Shown here: piece after piece, positions 16,271-25,533 of the stretch
Numbering within the stretch: position 1 is the first letter of the stretch
Layout: each line of letters opens with the position of its first letter
Origin: an uncultured Eubacteriales bacterium
GTDB taxonomy: Bacteria > Bacillota > Clostridia > Peptostreptococcales > Anaerovoracaceae
NCBI GenBank assembly: GCA_902776285.1
Contig: CACYPK010000002.1
Coordinates: 1 to 64,000 of the forward strand
DNA length: 64,000 bases
Direction: 5' to 3'
Translations under genes and position numbers: made by a program
The notes under the pieces: model-generated
Seen by the model: only the letters and a program-made list of their open reading frames with translations
Told to the model about the DNA's origin: nothing
The model's database searches: none

Positions 16271-17062
16271 ATGCAGAAGGATTATGACCGCGAGCTGGCG
16301 GAAAAATACAGGACGCTGAACGAAGCGGGCAGACTTGACGAGCTCATGGAGCAGGCAGAGGACGATTATGTGGTCTTTGATCATGTGCGCAAGGTGTATC
16401 ACGTTGGCGAAGTAGACATCGAGGCTCTGGCTGACGCGACATTCCGCGTCGCGAAAGGCGAGCTTGCCATCGTGGTAGGAGAGTCCGGCGCGGGCAAGAC
16501 GACACTGCTTAACATACTCGGGGGCATGGATACGCTGACAAGCGGCAAGGTGCTGCTGGACGGCAGAGAGATAAGCAGCCTCAGCATGCGCGAGCTTACC
16601 AAGTACCGCAGGTACGACATAGGCTTTGTTTTTCAGTTCTATAATCTGGTGCAGAACCTCACCGCTCTCGAGAACGTGTCGCTCGCCACGCAGATCTGCA
16701 GCGAGCCACTTGACCCTGCGGAGACACTCAGAGCAGTCGGGCTTGGCGACAGGATGTACAACTTCCCGGGGCAGTTGTCCGGCGGTGAGCAGCAGAGAGT
16801 GGCGATAGCCAGGGCTCTGGCGAAGAACCCGAAGCTTCTGCTCTGCGACGAACCTACGGGAGCTCTCGACTACAACACGGGCAAGCAGATACTCCAGCTG
16901 CTGCAGGATCAGGCACACAAGTCGGGCGCGACTGTAATAATAATCACACACAACAAAGCGATCACTCCGATGGGCGACCGTGTCATCAGCGTAAGAAGCG
17001 GCAGAGTACAGGATGTCAAAGTAAATAAGAATCCTGTACCGGTGTCCGAGATAGAGTGGTAG
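16271..17062 (+). CDS. ABC transporter ATP-binding protein, MacB/LolD type
   Basis: A 263-residue ATPase of the MacB/LolD (ABC-4) group. Walker A is GESGAGKT near residue 73, the signature is [15 protein letters not shown] near 168, and Walker B is [12 protein letters not shown] near 193. The first 35 residues form an extra helical extension before the usual start of the domain. It is 11 bases upstream of a large FtsX-type permease, its likely partner. Such pairs move lipoproteins, peptides or envelope-active compounds by mechanotransmission; the substrate here is unknown. Confidence 0.93.
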   Translation: MQKDYDRELAEKYRTLNEAGRLDELMEQAEDDYVVFDHVRKVYHVGEVDIEALADATFRVAKGELAIVVGESGAGKTTLLNILGGMDTLTSGKVLLDGREISSLSMRELTKYRRYDIGFVFQFYNLVQNLTALENVSLATQICSEPLDPAETLRAVGLGDRMYNFPGQLSGGEQQRVAIARALAKNPKLLLCDEPTGALDYNTGKQILQLLQDQAHKSGATVIIITHNKAITPMGDRVISVRSGRVQDVKVNKNPVPVSEIEW

Positions 17063-17073
17063 CAGTTTAGATC

Positions 17074-20000
17074 ATGCTCAGAAAGTCGACTTTCAGGGAA
17101 ATAAGGACCTCACTTGCAAGATATCTTGCGATCTTTGCGATCGTGGCTCTTGGAGTGGGGTTTTTCAGCGGTCTGAAAGACTGCAAGGAGTCGATGGTGA
17201 GCACCGCCAGAAGGTATCTCGACGATACGAACTTCTTTGATTACCAGATACTCTCCTCGTACGGCGCGGATGACGACAGCGTCGCTCTCGCGGAATCGTG
17301 GGACGGCGTAAGCGGCGCTGAGGGATCGATACAGATAGACGTGATGGCGCGCTCGGGAGACGGCGACTCCAGGGCGCTAAAAGCGATCTCGCTGCCCGAA
17401 GGCATAAACAAGCTCCGAATAACAGAGGGCAGGCTCCCCGAGAATCCTGAGGAATGCGTGGTGGACGCGTACAGCATCACAGATGCGGGCTTCCGCGTGG
17501 GCGACAGTATCGAGATCACCGATGAGAATGACAAGGACAAGCGAAAGCAGTTCAAGGTAAAGGAATTCAAGATAGTCGGTCTGGTCAACACGCCGATATA
17601 CCTCGACTACCAGAGAGGGTCTACCGACATCGGAAACGGCAGTCTCGACACGTTCTTCTTTATTGAGAAGGAAGCCTTTGACGTTGACTATTACACGAAC
17701 CTGTATGTGACGCTTAAAGGAGATGAAGTCTCGCTTACCGAAGAGCATGAAGACATGCTCAAGGATCAGGAAGATAACATGGAGGCTCTTGCCGAAGCGG
17801 TCACCGACGGACGCCGCGATACAGCGCAAAAGGACGCTCAGGACGAACTCGACGAGAAGAAACAGGAATACGAGGACGCTCTTGAAGAATACAACAGAGA
17901 AAAGGCGGACGCTGAGAAAGAGATAAGCGACGCGGAGGATCAGATTGAATCCGGAAAGAGAACCATTGCGTCTAAGCGTGAGGAAGTCAATACGACCATA
18001 AGCGATCTCGGCAGCAATAAAAAAGAGCTGACAGACACTGTCACCGACCTTGAAGAAACCATAAGCGAGCTTGAGTCAAACAAGAAAAAACTCGAGAAGG
18101 GTATGGCGGAAGCAAAGGCCGGTAAAAAACAGCTCGAGGACGGTATATCTCAGGCAAAGGCCGGTAAAAAACAGCTCGAGGACGGTATATCCCAGGCAAA
18201 GGCCGGCAAAAAGCAGGTCGAGGACGCGATAGCAGCGCCGAGGGCCGCCCTTCAGGCACAACTCGATCAGGTACAGGCAGCGCTGGAGGCGGATCCGGGA
18301 AATACCGCATTGATTGAACAGGCTGAAACATTGAAAGCCCAGATTGCGGGCCTCGACGCCCAGGTCACCGCGGTAGATGAACAGATAGCGGATCTTGAAA
18401 CTCAGCTTGCCGGTGTGAACGGGCAAATAAAAGGTCTCGAGACCGAACTTACCGGTGTGAACGGGACGATAAAAGAACTGGATAAAAATCTCGGAAAGGT
18501 CAATGACGGTCTTGCTCAGGCCAAAGACGGAAAGGCCCAGGCAGAGGACGGAATAGGAAAAATAGACGACGGACTCAAGCAGGCGGAGGACGGACTGGCT
18601 GAACTTGACGACAGGGAAGCGGATCTTATAAGCAGCGAGAGAACGCTTGACGAGAAGAAGAGAGAAGCCGAAAGCGAATTCGAGAGGGCAGAGAAAGAAC
18701 TCGATGACGCCAAAGACAAGCTCGACGAGGCGCAGGAGAAGATCGACGACATGGAGGAAGGAAACTCCTACGCGCTTTCACGCACGGAGAACGTCGGCTA
18801 CGCGTCATTCGACAGTAACTCAAGCATAGTCAGCAACATAGCCAAGATATTCCCGCTGTTCTTCTTCCTTATAGCGGCCCTCGTGTGCATGACAACGATG
18901 ACCAGGATGGTGGATGAGCAGCGCACCCAGATAGGAGTGCTGAAAGCCCTGGGATACAGCAACAGCCAGATAGTCGGCAAGTACATGTTCTATTCAGGCA
19001 GCGCCGCGTTCCTGGGCGCCCTGGTCGGATTCTTTGCCGGCTGCAAGGTGTTCCCGATGGTGATCTGGAACGCGTACACGATGATGTACGACTTCAGCCA
19101 TACCGTCGACTACATAATCAACTACAAACTCGGTCTGGCAGTGCTTGCAGTCGCCATGCTCTGCTCGATGGGAGCGACCTGGGTATCCATAGCGGCGGAC
19201 TTCAAGGTGCCGCCTGCTGAGCTGATCAGGCCAAAGACCCCGACCGCGGGCAAGCGCATACTACTTGAGAGGATAACCCCTCTGTGGAACCGCATAAGCT
19301 TCCTGTACAAGGTGTCGATCCGCAACATATTCAGGGACAAAAAGAGATTCCTGATGATGGTCATCGGAGTCAGCGGCTGCACGGCGCTTCTGATTGCGGG
19401 CATAGGCATAAGAGCGACCATATCCAAGGTAGCGGATTACCAGTTCGATGAGATATCCCTGTACGATGTCACGGTAATGTTCAGCAAGAACATGACCGAA
19501 AAGAGGCAAAAGTCCTTCATGAAGGAGATGAAGGAGGATAACGATATATCCGAAGAAAACGTGAGATTCCTGCACCGCGGCGAGGTGACGATGACAATGG
19601 GCGGCAAGACGACCGACATCACATGCGTCGCGACCGAGGCAGAGGGCTTCAGCGATTTCGTGGACCTGCACCATGGAAACGAACACATCGATTACCCTGG
19701 CCCGGGCGAGATCGTCATAGTCCGCAAGACCAATCACGATTACGGCATAGACGTCGGCGATGAGGTCAAGCTGCGCGACGGCTACCGCGAGATGAACGCG
19801 AAGGTCGTCGGTGTGGCGGACAACTACGTCTATGACAGCATATACATGACGACCGATACATACCGGCAAGGCTTCGGAAAGGATCCTGACATAAAGGCCG
19901 CGTACATAAACTTTGAGGACGGGACTGAAGAAACGGCGATAAGGAACGCTTCCGCGGACGCGGCAGGCTACGAATACACTGCCGCCGCCCAGACAAACAT

Positions 20001-20439
20001 CGACGTGCGTGAAAACGTCAGCAGGATGATGAAGAGCCTTAACGCCATCGTCTACGTGGTCATCCTTTCGGCGGCTCTGCTCGCGTTCATCGTGCTCTAC
20101 AACCTGACGAACATCAATATCACGGAGCGCATACGCGAGATCGCGACTATCAAGGTCCTGGGATTCTATCAGATAGAGGTATCCCAGTACGTGTTCCGCG
20201 AGAACATCTTCCTTACGGCAGTCGCGGCGATCGTGGGCATACCGATGGGGGACTGGCTGCTAAAGTTCGTCATAGACAACATAGTGCTCAGCATGATCTA
20301 TTTTGAGCCGCGGCACGGCCCGTACGACATTCCTATAGCGGTCGCTCTGACATTCGTATTCGCCTTCCTTGTGAATATCGCGATGCAGAAGAGACTGCGT
20401 AACGTATCGATGACTGAGTCGCTTAAATCAGTAGAATAG
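17074..20439 (+). CDS. FtsX-like ABC permease with long periplasmic-side coiled coil
   Basis: A 1121-residue permease. A transmembrane helix at about residues 15-37 is followed by a MacB-like extracytoplasmic domain (to about 240), then a long Lys/Glu/Asp/Gln-rich coiled coil (about 245-575) with a 14-residue tandem repeat. Next come three helices with the FtsX sequence RTQIGVLKALGYSNSQI (near 620-740), a second extracytoplasmic domain (about 790-980) and the final FtsX helices with REIATIKVLGFY. Clostridial relatives with this layout are annotated as ABC permeases. Coiled coils of this kind may reach across the envelope, which is inference. It forms one operon with the ATPase. Confidence 0.88.
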   Translation: MLRKSTFREIRTSLARYLAIFAIVALGVGFFSGLKDCKESMVSTARRYLDDTNFFDYQILSSYGADDDSVALAESWDGVSGAEGSIQIDVMARSGDGDSRALKAISLPEGINKLRITEGRLPENPEECVVDAYSITDAGFRVGDSIEITDENDKDKRKQFKVKEFKIVGLVNTPIYLDYQRGSTDIGNGSLDTFFFIEKEAFDVDYYTNLYVTLKGDEVSLTEEHEDMLKDQEDNMEALAEAVTDGRRDTAQKDAQDELDEKKQEYEDALEEYNREKADAEKEISDAEDQIESGKRTIASKREEVNTTISDLGSNKKELTDTVTDLEETISELESNKKKLEKGMAEAKAGKKQLEDGISQAKAGKKQLEDGISQAKAGKKQVEDAIAAPRAALQAQLDQVQAALEADPGNTALIEQAETLKAQIAGLDAQVTAVDEQIADLETQLAGVNGQIKGLETELTGVNGTIKELDKNLGKVNDGLAQAKDGKAQAEDGIGKIDDGLKQAEDGLAELDDREADLISSERTLDEKKREAESEFERAEKELDDAKDKLDEAQEKIDDMEEGNSYALSRTENVGYASFDSNSSIVSNIAKIFPLFFFLIAALVCMTTMTRMVDEQRTQIGVLKALGYSNSQIVGKYMFYSGSAAFLGALVGFFAGCKVFPMVIWNAYTMMYDFSHTVDYIINYKLGLAVLAVAMLCSMGATWVSIAADFKVPPAELIRPKTPTAGKRILLERITPLWNRISFLYKVSIRNIFRDKKRFLMMVIGVSGCTALLIAGIGIRATISKVADYQFDEISLYDVTVMFSKNMTEKRQKSFMKEMKEDNDISEENVRFLHRGEVTMTMGGKTTDITCVATEAEGFSDFVDLHHGNEHIDYPGPGEIVIVRKTNHDYGIDVGDEVKLRDGYREMNAKVVGVADNYVYDSIYMTTDTYRQGFGKDPDIKAAYINFEDGTEETAIRNASADAAGYEYTAAAQTNIDVRENVSRMMKSLNAIVYVVILSAALLAFIVLYNLTNINITERIREIATIKVLGFYQIEVSQYVFRENIFLTAVAAIVGIPMGDWLLKFVIDNIVLSMIYFEPRHGPYDIPIAVALTFVFAFLVNIAMQKRLRNVSMTESLKSVE
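18112..18231 (+). repeat. In-frame 42-bp tandem repeat inside the permease coiled coil
   Basis: Two almost identical copies (18112-18153, 18154-18195) and a diverging third encode the unit AKAGKKQLEDGISQ. The unit equals two heptads, so copy-number change would lengthen the coiled coil without breaking its register. Confidence 0.85.
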
Positions 20440-20465
20440 ACGGAACGCGTTTAAAATTGTATAAT
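20437..20465 (+). promoter_or_regulatory. Promoter of the cyclophilin gene
   Basis: TAGACG, 17 bases, then TATAAT directly after TTG. The -35 matches four of six consensus positions and the -10 matches all six. Transcription would begin about 25 bases before the ATG. Confidence 0.5.
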
Positions 20466-20496
20466 CTGTAAAAGCACATACGGAGGAAAACATCTT

Positions 20497-20976
20497 ATGA
20501 AGACATTTGTGATCGAAATGGAAGACGGCGGCGTCATGAAGGGCGAACTCTATGAAGACATCGCTCCTGAGACAGTCGCAAACTTTGAGAAACTCGCGAA
20601 CGGGGAATTCTATGACGGACTCATATTCCACAGAGTCATTCCGGGATTCATGATCCAGGGCGGATGCCCTAACGGAACCGGTACAGGCGGCCCGGGATAC
20701 ACCATCAAGGGCGAGTTCACCGACAACGGTTTCAAAAACGACCTGAAGCATGAGAGAGGAGTTCTTTCAATGGCAAGAGCCATGGATCCGGACTCAGCGG
20801 GTTCGCAGTTCTTTATCATGACGACGACATCGCCGCATCTGGACGGGCAGTACGCCGCGTTCGGCAGGGTGACCGACGGCATGGCCGTGGCAGACAGGAT
20901 CGTCAATTCCAGACGTGATTTCAGAGACAAGCCGCTTTTGCCTCAGAAGATCAAAAGCATAAGAGTAGAGGGATAG
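20497..20976 (+). CDS. Peptidyl-prolyl cis-trans isomerase, cyclophilin type
   Basis: A 159-residue single-domain cyclophilin that catalyses proline isomerisation during folding. Active-site signatures are YDGLIFHRVIPGFMIQGGCP near residue 46 (with the catalytic Arg) and GSQFFIMTTTSPHLDG near 103. No signal peptide is present, so it is cytosolic. The ribosome-binding site is CGGAGG. The potassium channel gene starts one base after the stop, so the two are co-translated, though no functional link is apparent. Confidence 0.95.
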   Translation: MKTFVIEMEDGGVMKGELYEDIAPETVANFEKLANGEFYDGLIFHRVIPGFMIQGGCPNGTGTGGPGYTIKGEFTDNGFKNDLKHERGVLSMARAMDPDSAGSQFFIMTTTSPHLDGQYAAFGRVTDGMAVADRIVNSRRDFRDKPLLPQKIKSIRVEG

Positions 20977-22200
20977 ATGCAGGACAGCAGGCAAGAGAGC
21001 AATTGGGATAAAACGCAGAAGAAGCTGTTTGCGATGGTCTCGACCGGCGTGACCGACAGTGGGCTGAACCAGTTTTATGACATATTCAGCACAGTGGCGC
21101 TGATCGCGAATCTGGTGTGCGCGTTCGCGGCGACATTCGATTCGGTAAGGGCCGAGCACGGGCAGCTTCTCTATTGGGTAGAAGAGATCACGGTCCTCTT
21201 CTTCGCGATCGACTACGTGCTGCGGATACTCACCGCAAGGCAGCAGTATAAAGGCTGTTCCTCAGGAAAGGCCATAGGAAAGTACGTCACTTCGGGTTAC
21301 GGCATAATCGACCTGCTGTCGTTCCTGCCGCACTATCTGCCAACGTTCTTCCCTGCGGGAGCAGCGGTATTCCGCATGTTCAGGGTGGTCAGGATATTCA
21401 GACTGTTCAGGATCAACGCGTACTCGGACTCACTCACGCTGATAGGCAACGTACTTTCAAAGAAGAAGACGCAGATCCTGGCGTCGGTCTTTGTCATAGC
21501 GCTGCTCATACTGGCTTCGAGTCTCTGCATGTACAGCGTCGAGCACGAAGCGCAGCCTGATGTCTTTAAGAACGCGTTCTCTGCGATATGGTGGGCGACA
21601 TCGACGCTGCTGACAGTCGGATACGGCGACATATACCCGATCACGGCCATGGGGCAGATCCTGGGCATAGTGATCACATTCCTGGGCGTACTGCTGGTAG
21701 CCATCCCAACGGGTATCATTTCCGCCGGATTCGTCGAAGAGTATCAGCTGGCGACAAGGCTGGCGGACATAGAGCAGCAGCAGAACGTCAGGTTCATCAA
21801 GGCGTCCATCGATCCTGGCGACGCGTGGATAGGAAAGACCATCAGCGAGGTCGCGATGCCGAGCGGTTCCATAATAGCCTTGGTGATCAGGGACGGCGAA
21901 ACGCTGGTGCCGAGAGGCGACATCGAGATCCTTGAGGGCGACAAGCTGATAATCTGCGCCGAGTCGGCTACCGATGGCATGCTCGAGGACGTAAAAGAGA
22001 TAATCCTGGGAAAGAATCACCCATGGAACGGTCAGAAGATAAGAGACCTGGATATCTCGCGCCAGACTTTCATAGTGCTGGTCGAGCGTGACGGCAAAAC
22101 GGTAAAACCGGACGGAGACCTGTTGCTCCTTGAAGGCGACAGAGTGCTCGTCTACACAAAGGAAAGTATAAGGAAATACACACAGGAGCCGCTTTTCTAG
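20977..22200 (+). CDS. Voltage-gated-type potassium channel with C-terminal RCK_C domains
   Basis: A 407-residue channel. The first 250 residues hold about six transmembrane helices with an S4-like arginine helix (RMFRVVRIFRLFRI near residue 130) and the selectivity filter TVGYGD near 211. The cytosolic tail carries two successive TrkA_C/RCK_C-like domains (about 275-335 and 340-405) without the NAD-binding RCK_N domain that usually precedes them. RCK_C domains of Bacillota channels and transporters can bind c-di-AMP, and a c-di-AMP synthase gene (cdaA) lies at 57.6 kb, so regulation by c-di-AMP is a reasonable inference. Ribosome-binding site AGAGGG. Confidence 0.88.
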   Translation: MQDSRQESNWDKTQKKLFAMVSTGVTDSGLNQFYDIFSTVALIANLVCAFAATFDSVRAEHGQLLYWVEEITVLFFAIDYVLRILTARQQYKGCSSGKAIGKYVTSGYGIIDLLSFLPHYLPTFFPAGAAVFRMFRVVRIFRLFRINAYSDSLTLIGNVLSKKKTQILASVFVIALLILASSLCMYSVEHEAQPDVFKNAFSAIWWATSTLLTVGYGDIYPITAMGQILGIVITFLGVLLVAIPTGIISAGFVEEYQLATRLADIEQQQNVRFIKASIDPGDAWIGKTISEVAMPSGSIIALVIRDGETLVPRGDIEILEGDKLIICAESATDGMLEDVKEIILGKNHPWNGQKIRDLDISRQTFIVLVERDGKTVKPDGDLLLLEGDRVLVYTKESIRKYTQEPLF

Positions 22201-22207
22201 GCGGCTC
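22186..22207 (+). terminator. Hairpin overlapping the channel stop codon
   Basis: GAGCCGC (22186-22192) pairs with GCGGCTC (22201-22207) around the TAG, followed by AGCGCTTTTAT. It could be a weak terminator or could modulate translation of the Nudix gene, which lacks a clear ribosome-binding site. Confidence 0.4.
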
Positions 22208-22218
22208 AGCGCTTTTAT

Positions 22219-22713
22219 ATGATAAGATCTACGATTTGCTATATTGAGAATGACGGAAGCTGGCTGATGCTGTATCGCGACAAAAAGCCCGGAGACATGA
22301 ACGAGGGCAAGTGGATAAGCGTCGGCGGCAAGGTCGAAGAGGGCGAGACTCCCGATGAGTGCGCCGCGCGCGAGGTGCTTGAGGAGACCGGCCTAAGGCT
22401 GAGGTCGTGGGTGTTTCACGGGGTGATAGAGTTCAGGTCGGATCAATACGAAGACGAAGACATGTATTTGTACTCATCTTCGGATTTCGAGCCGGCCGAT
22501 GAAGAGGCCGCCCGCGTGTTTGAGGAGACGGGCAGGTATGAGCCGCCAGAATGTAATGAGGGCGAGCTCGCCTGGGTGCCGCACGATAAGATGCTGGATC
22601 TTCCGACCTGGGAGGGCGACAGGGCGTTCTTAACGGAACTGCTCGCCGGCAAAAAAGACATCAACATGACGCTGTGCTATGAAGGAGAACACTGCACGGT
22701 GATCAGAAAGTAA
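22219..22713 (+). CDS. Nudix hydrolase, 8-oxo-dGTPase (MutT)-like
   Basis: A 164-residue Nudix protein with the complete box GGKVEEGETPDECAAREVL followed by EETG near residues 36-58. The start sequence (RSTICYIENDGSWLMLYRDKK) and the GKWISVGGKVE segment resemble 8-oxo-dGTP diphosphatases that sanitise the nucleotide pool. The last 30 residues are an extra tail not seen in minimal MutT. The ATG at 22219 has no good Shine-Dalgarno sequence. Substrate is not proven by sequence. Confidence 0.85.
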   Translation: MIRSTICYIENDGSWLMLYRDKKPGDMNEGKWISVGGKVEEGETPDECAAREVLEETGLRLRSWVFHGVIEFRSDQYEDEDMYLYSSSDFEPADEEAARVFEETGRYEPPECNEGELAWVPHDKMLDLPTWEGDRAFLTELLAGKKDINMTLCYEGEHCTVIRK

Positions 22714-22718
22714 AAAAA

Positions 22719-22748
22719 GACCGCGTCCGTTGGACGCGGTCAATTATT
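22719..22748. terminator. Intrinsic terminator between Nudix gene and convergent mltG
   Basis: GACCGCGTCC and GGACGCGGTC form a perfect 10-bp stem with a 3-base loop. It is followed by AATTATTTTG on the plus strand and by TTTTTTTAC on the minus strand, so it serves both genes and is strongest for mltG. Confidence 0.9.
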
Positions 22749-22760
22749 TTGTTGCTGTGT

Positions 22761-23933
22761 TTAGCCTTCTGCGTTTTCTTCGGAATCGTCATCCTTGAGC
22801 AGACCTTCGTCTTCGATGCCCTGCTCAAAGTCGGCCTGGGTCTTATAGTAATGAACGACACCGTCCTCATCCGCGAAGAAATAGATGTCATCAGACGACT
22901 CATAATTGAGTACGGCGTCAACAGCGTCAGCTACTACCTGGCATATCGGCCCCGGAGGCAGTCCGGCGACCTTGCGGGTGTTGTAAGGGCTGTCGCTCTC
23001 AAGCTGGCTCACCTTGAGCTCGACTCTGTCTTCCTGGAATATGTAGCAGACCGTAACGTCAGAACCGAGCGACATGCCCGAATTCAGTCTGTTCATGAAT
23101 ACTCCTGCGACCTTGGCCTGATCATCCGCCCTGGCTTCCTTGGTAACGATCGAAGTCAGTGTCAGAAGTTCGTGTACCGAGAATCCGGAAGCGTCGATCG
23201 CGTCCTTGCGCTCAGTCAGCACTTCATCCATCCTGTCAAGGCACATCTCCGTAAAGCCTTCGATCGTTGAACTGTCGGAAGTAACGAAGTATGTGTCGGC
23301 GTAAAGATAGCCTTCAAGAGGGAACATGATGTCGCTGTCGAGAATGTCACTTGTCAGGAACCAGTATTTGTCGATCAGCTCGTTCAGATACGCCTTGTCA
23401 GACCACTTATCGAGAATTTCTTCAGAAGTGTAAGGCAGCTGCTCTGCGATCGCGTCAGCCACCTGCTGCAGCCTGGCTCCGTCCTTGACTTCTATAGTCT
23501 CCTTTGAAACGTAGTCAAAGTTACCCGTGTTGATGGCCTTCATGATCTCCTGGAACGGCATCGACGGACTGAATATATATGTGTTTGCCTGAAGGTTGTT
23601 ATAGCCTCCGATCCTGCTGTTGACCTTGGCGCAGAACCTGTTTCTGACCAGTCCCGCGTCATTGAGCAGATCCACTATGGCTGACGCGCCCGTTCCGCTT
23701 GGGATCTCGACGACGACTTCCTCATCGCTGCCTGGATCGACAGCCCTGAGACCCATGGTGTAATACCCGCCGGCACCTACCAGTATCGCGAGTACAAGTA
23801 CCAGTAACCAAAGGCATCCGGAATTACCTTTCTTTTTCTTCTTTTTTTCTTTCGGCTGCTTTTGCTGTTTCTGCAGAGCTTCTTGTTTTGCCTGCTTTTC
23901 CAGCTTTGCTTCCGCGCGTTCTACACGACTCAT
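22761..23933 (-). CDS. mltG: Endolytic murein transglycosylase MltG (YceG)
   Basis: A 390-residue inner-membrane enzyme that cuts nascent peptidoglycan strands, setting glycan length. A Lys/Gln-rich cytosolic tail of about 40 residues precedes one transmembrane helix (CLWLLVLVLAILVGAGGYY). A LysM-like region follows, then the catalytic YceG domain, with the catalytic glutamate in LTSIVTKEARADD near residue 268 and the marker PYNTRKVAGLPPGPI near 335. An AAAGGGG site precedes the ATG. It is transcribed divergently from the PTS IIC gene. Confidence 0.93.
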   Translation of the reverse strand: MSRVERAEAKLEKQAKQEALQKQQKQPKEKKKKKKGNSGCLWLLVLVLAILVGAGGYYTMGLRAVDPGSDEEVVVEIPSGTGASAIVDLLNDAGLVRNRFCAKVNSRIGGYNNLQANTYIFSPSMPFQEIMKAINTGNFDYVSKETIEVKDGARLQQVADAIAEQLPYTSEEILDKWSDKAYLNELIDKYWFLTSDILDSDIMFPLEGYLYADTYFVTSDSSTIEGFTEMCLDRMDEVLTERKDAIDASGFSVHELLTLTSIVTKEARADDQAKVAGVFMNRLNSGMSLGSDVTVCYIFQEDRVELKVSQLESDSPYNTRKVAGLPPGPICQVVADAVDAVLNYESSDDIYFFADEDGVVHYYKTQADFEQGIEDEGLLKDDDSEENAEG

Positions 23934-23966
23934 TAGCAGACCCCTTTCATTTATGTTGTCATATTA

Positions 23967-23975
23967 TGATATAAT
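23967..23975 (+). promoter_or_regulatory. Extended -10 promoter for the PTS IIC gene
   Basis: TGaTATAAT without a clear -35. The transcript would start near 23982, giving a leader of about 60 bases with a short GGCATG/CATGCC-type hairpin near its start. Confidence 0.5.
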
Positions 23976-24043
23976 GCACTTTGCGGGGCATGACCATGCC
24001 TGTGCAAGTTCCATCTAAGAAATTATATAGGATAGGAGACAAA

Positions 24044-25150
24044 ATGACAAAGAATTCGTTTAAAGCTTTTCTCGAACGTAAAAATATAGAGATCAGCGCC
24101 AAACGTTACGGCATCGACGCGCTTTCGGCGATGGCGCAGGGCCTTTTCTGCTCGCTGCTTATCGGAACCATCATCAACACGATAGGCACGCAGTTCCACA
24201 TCGGATTCCTTACGGATCCCGTCTGGATCATGAAATCCGGCGAGAACGCGATCCCATACACTGTCGGAGGCCTGGCTGTGGCAATGACGGGGCCGGCGAT
24301 GGCCATAGCGATAGGCTACGCGCTCAAGAGCCCTAATCTGGTGTTGTTCTCACTCGCTGCCGTAGGATTTGCCGCGAACGGCCTGGGTGGAGCGGGAGGA
24401 CCGCTGGCCGTGCTAATCATAGCTATCATAGCCGCTGAATTCGGAAAGGCTGTCGCGGGAGAGACGAGAGTCGACATTCTGGTGGTGCCGCTGGTGACCA
24501 TAGGCGTGGGCGTCGCCCTGTCCGCGTGGTGGGCGCCGGGACTAGGAGCCGCGGCCATGAAAGTAGGAAACCTCATCATGTGGGCAACAGAACTAAGACC
24601 TTTCATGATGGGCATCCTGGTTTCTGTCATTGTAGGAATGGCTCTTACGCTGCCGATATCCTCTGCGGCGATCTGCGCGGCTTTCGGACTCGTAGGCCTC
24701 GCGGGCGGAGCTGCCGTTGCGGGCTGCTGCGCTCAGATGATCGGTTTTGCGGTAATGTCGTTCCCTGAAAACAAGTGGGGCGGCCTCATCTCGCAGGGCA
24801 TCGGCACATCGATGCTGCAGATGGGCAATATAGTCAAAAATCCGCGCATATGGATCGCGCCGACGCTGACTTCAGCGATCACGGGTCCGATCGCAACATG
24901 CCTCTTCAAACTGCAGATGAACGGAGCTCCGGTCTCGAGCGGCATGGGAACATGCGGACTCGTAGGCCAGATCGGTGTCTACTCCGGCTGGGTGGCTGAC
25001 GTCGCTTCGGGCGCCAAGGAAGCCATCACCGGAATGGACTGGCTCGGGCTTATACTGATCTGCTTCGTGCTGCCGGCAGTGCTGGCGCCGCTGATCAATA
25101 TGGGATGCCGCAAGCTGGGATGGGTCAAGGACGGAGACCTGAAACTGTAA
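24044..25150 (+). CDS. PTS transporter subunit IIC-like membrane protein (PTS_EIIC_2 family)
   Basis: A 368-residue polytopic protein with nine or ten hydrophobic helices and Gly/Ala-rich segments such as GFAANGLGGAGGPLAVL. It matches the stand-alone PTS EIIC_2-type membrane domain found in Bacillota, which lacks fused IIA and IIB parts. No PTS phosphocarrier genes are adjacent, so energy coupling and substrate are unknown, and it might not work as a sugar PTS at all. I start at the ATG at 24044 after ATAGGAGA rather than at 23981, which would lie at the expected transcription start. Confidence 0.8.
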   Translation: MTKNSFKAFLERKNIEISAKRYGIDALSAMAQGLFCSLLIGTIINTIGTQFHIGFLTDPVWIMKSGENAIPYTVGGLAVAMTGPAMAIAIGYALKSPNLVLFSLAAVGFAANGLGGAGGPLAVLIIAIIAAEFGKAVAGETRVDILVVPLVTIGVGVALSAWWAPGLGAAAMKVGNLIMWATELRPFMMGILVSVIVGMALTLPISSAAICAAFGLVGLAGGAAVAGCCAQMIGFAVMSFPENKWGGLISQGIGTSMLQMGNIVKNPRIWIAPTLTSAITGPIATCLFKLQMNGAPVSSGMGTCGLVGQIGVYSGWVADVASGAKEAITGMDWLGLILICFVLPAVLAPLINMGCRKLGWVKDGDLKL

Positions 25151-25183
25151 ACGGCTGATAATCTCAACTGCTTTGACTTCAAC

Positions 25184-25219
25184 AGAGCACGCTTTCAGTA
25201 CAAGGGAGCGTGCTCTTTC
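25184..25219 (+). terminator. Intrinsic terminator after PTS IIC gene
   Basis: AGAGCACGCT pairs with AGCGTGCTCT over 10 bp, loop 13 bases, followed by TTTCG. The short T run makes it of medium strength. Confidence 0.65.
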
Positions 25220-25265
25220 GCGTAATGCATCGATACGGGCCGCTATATGGAAAGGTTCGGAATGA

Positions 25266-25306
25266 TTGACGATTTCGTACGAAATCAATATAATAATCGT
25301 ACGAAA
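25266..25306 (+). promoter_or_regulatory. Toxin-antitoxin promoter with operator repeats
   Basis: TTGACG, exactly 17 bases, TATAAT (25289-25294). The spacer contains the perfect palindrome TTTCGTACGAAA (25273-25284), and a second copy of TCGTACGAAA (25297-25306) covers the expected transcription start and touches the ribosome-binding site. Two sites flanking the -10 are what a Phd-type antitoxin uses for autorepression. Confidence 0.85.
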
Positions 25307-25317
25307 GGAGAAGGCGA

Positions 25318-25533
25318 ATGTCTATCACGGCTACGGAACTGAAAGAGAATCTGGGTAAATATCTGCAGCTGGCAGCGACCGAAGATGTATATATCACGCG
25401 CAATGGGCGCGTTGTGGCAAAACTCACCAGCCCGTATCAGGATCTGGTAATGGCGGCAAAATCACTTGCCGGCATCATTCCTGCGGATATCACTCTCGAA
25501 GAAGCGCGGGCAGAAAGGCTGTCATCCAAATGA
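25318..25533 (+). CDS. Antitoxin, Phd/YefM family
   Basis: A 71-residue antitoxin with the Phd/YefM N-terminal DNA-binding fold: MSITATELKENLGKYLQLA, then EDVYITRNGRVVAKL. The C-terminal 30 residues are the expected toxin-binding tail. It overlaps the toxin gene by four bases (ATGA), and an AAAGGAG site precedes the ATG. The palindromes in its promoter are probably its own operator. Confidence 0.9.
   Translation: MSITATELKENLGKYLQLAATEDVYITRNGRVVAKLTSPYQDLVMAAKSLAGIIPADITLEEARAERLSSK

Noticed and set aside
18112..18231. CRISPR-like or intergenic repeat
   Set aside because: The direct repeats are contiguous, without spacers, and in frame within the permease coiled coil.
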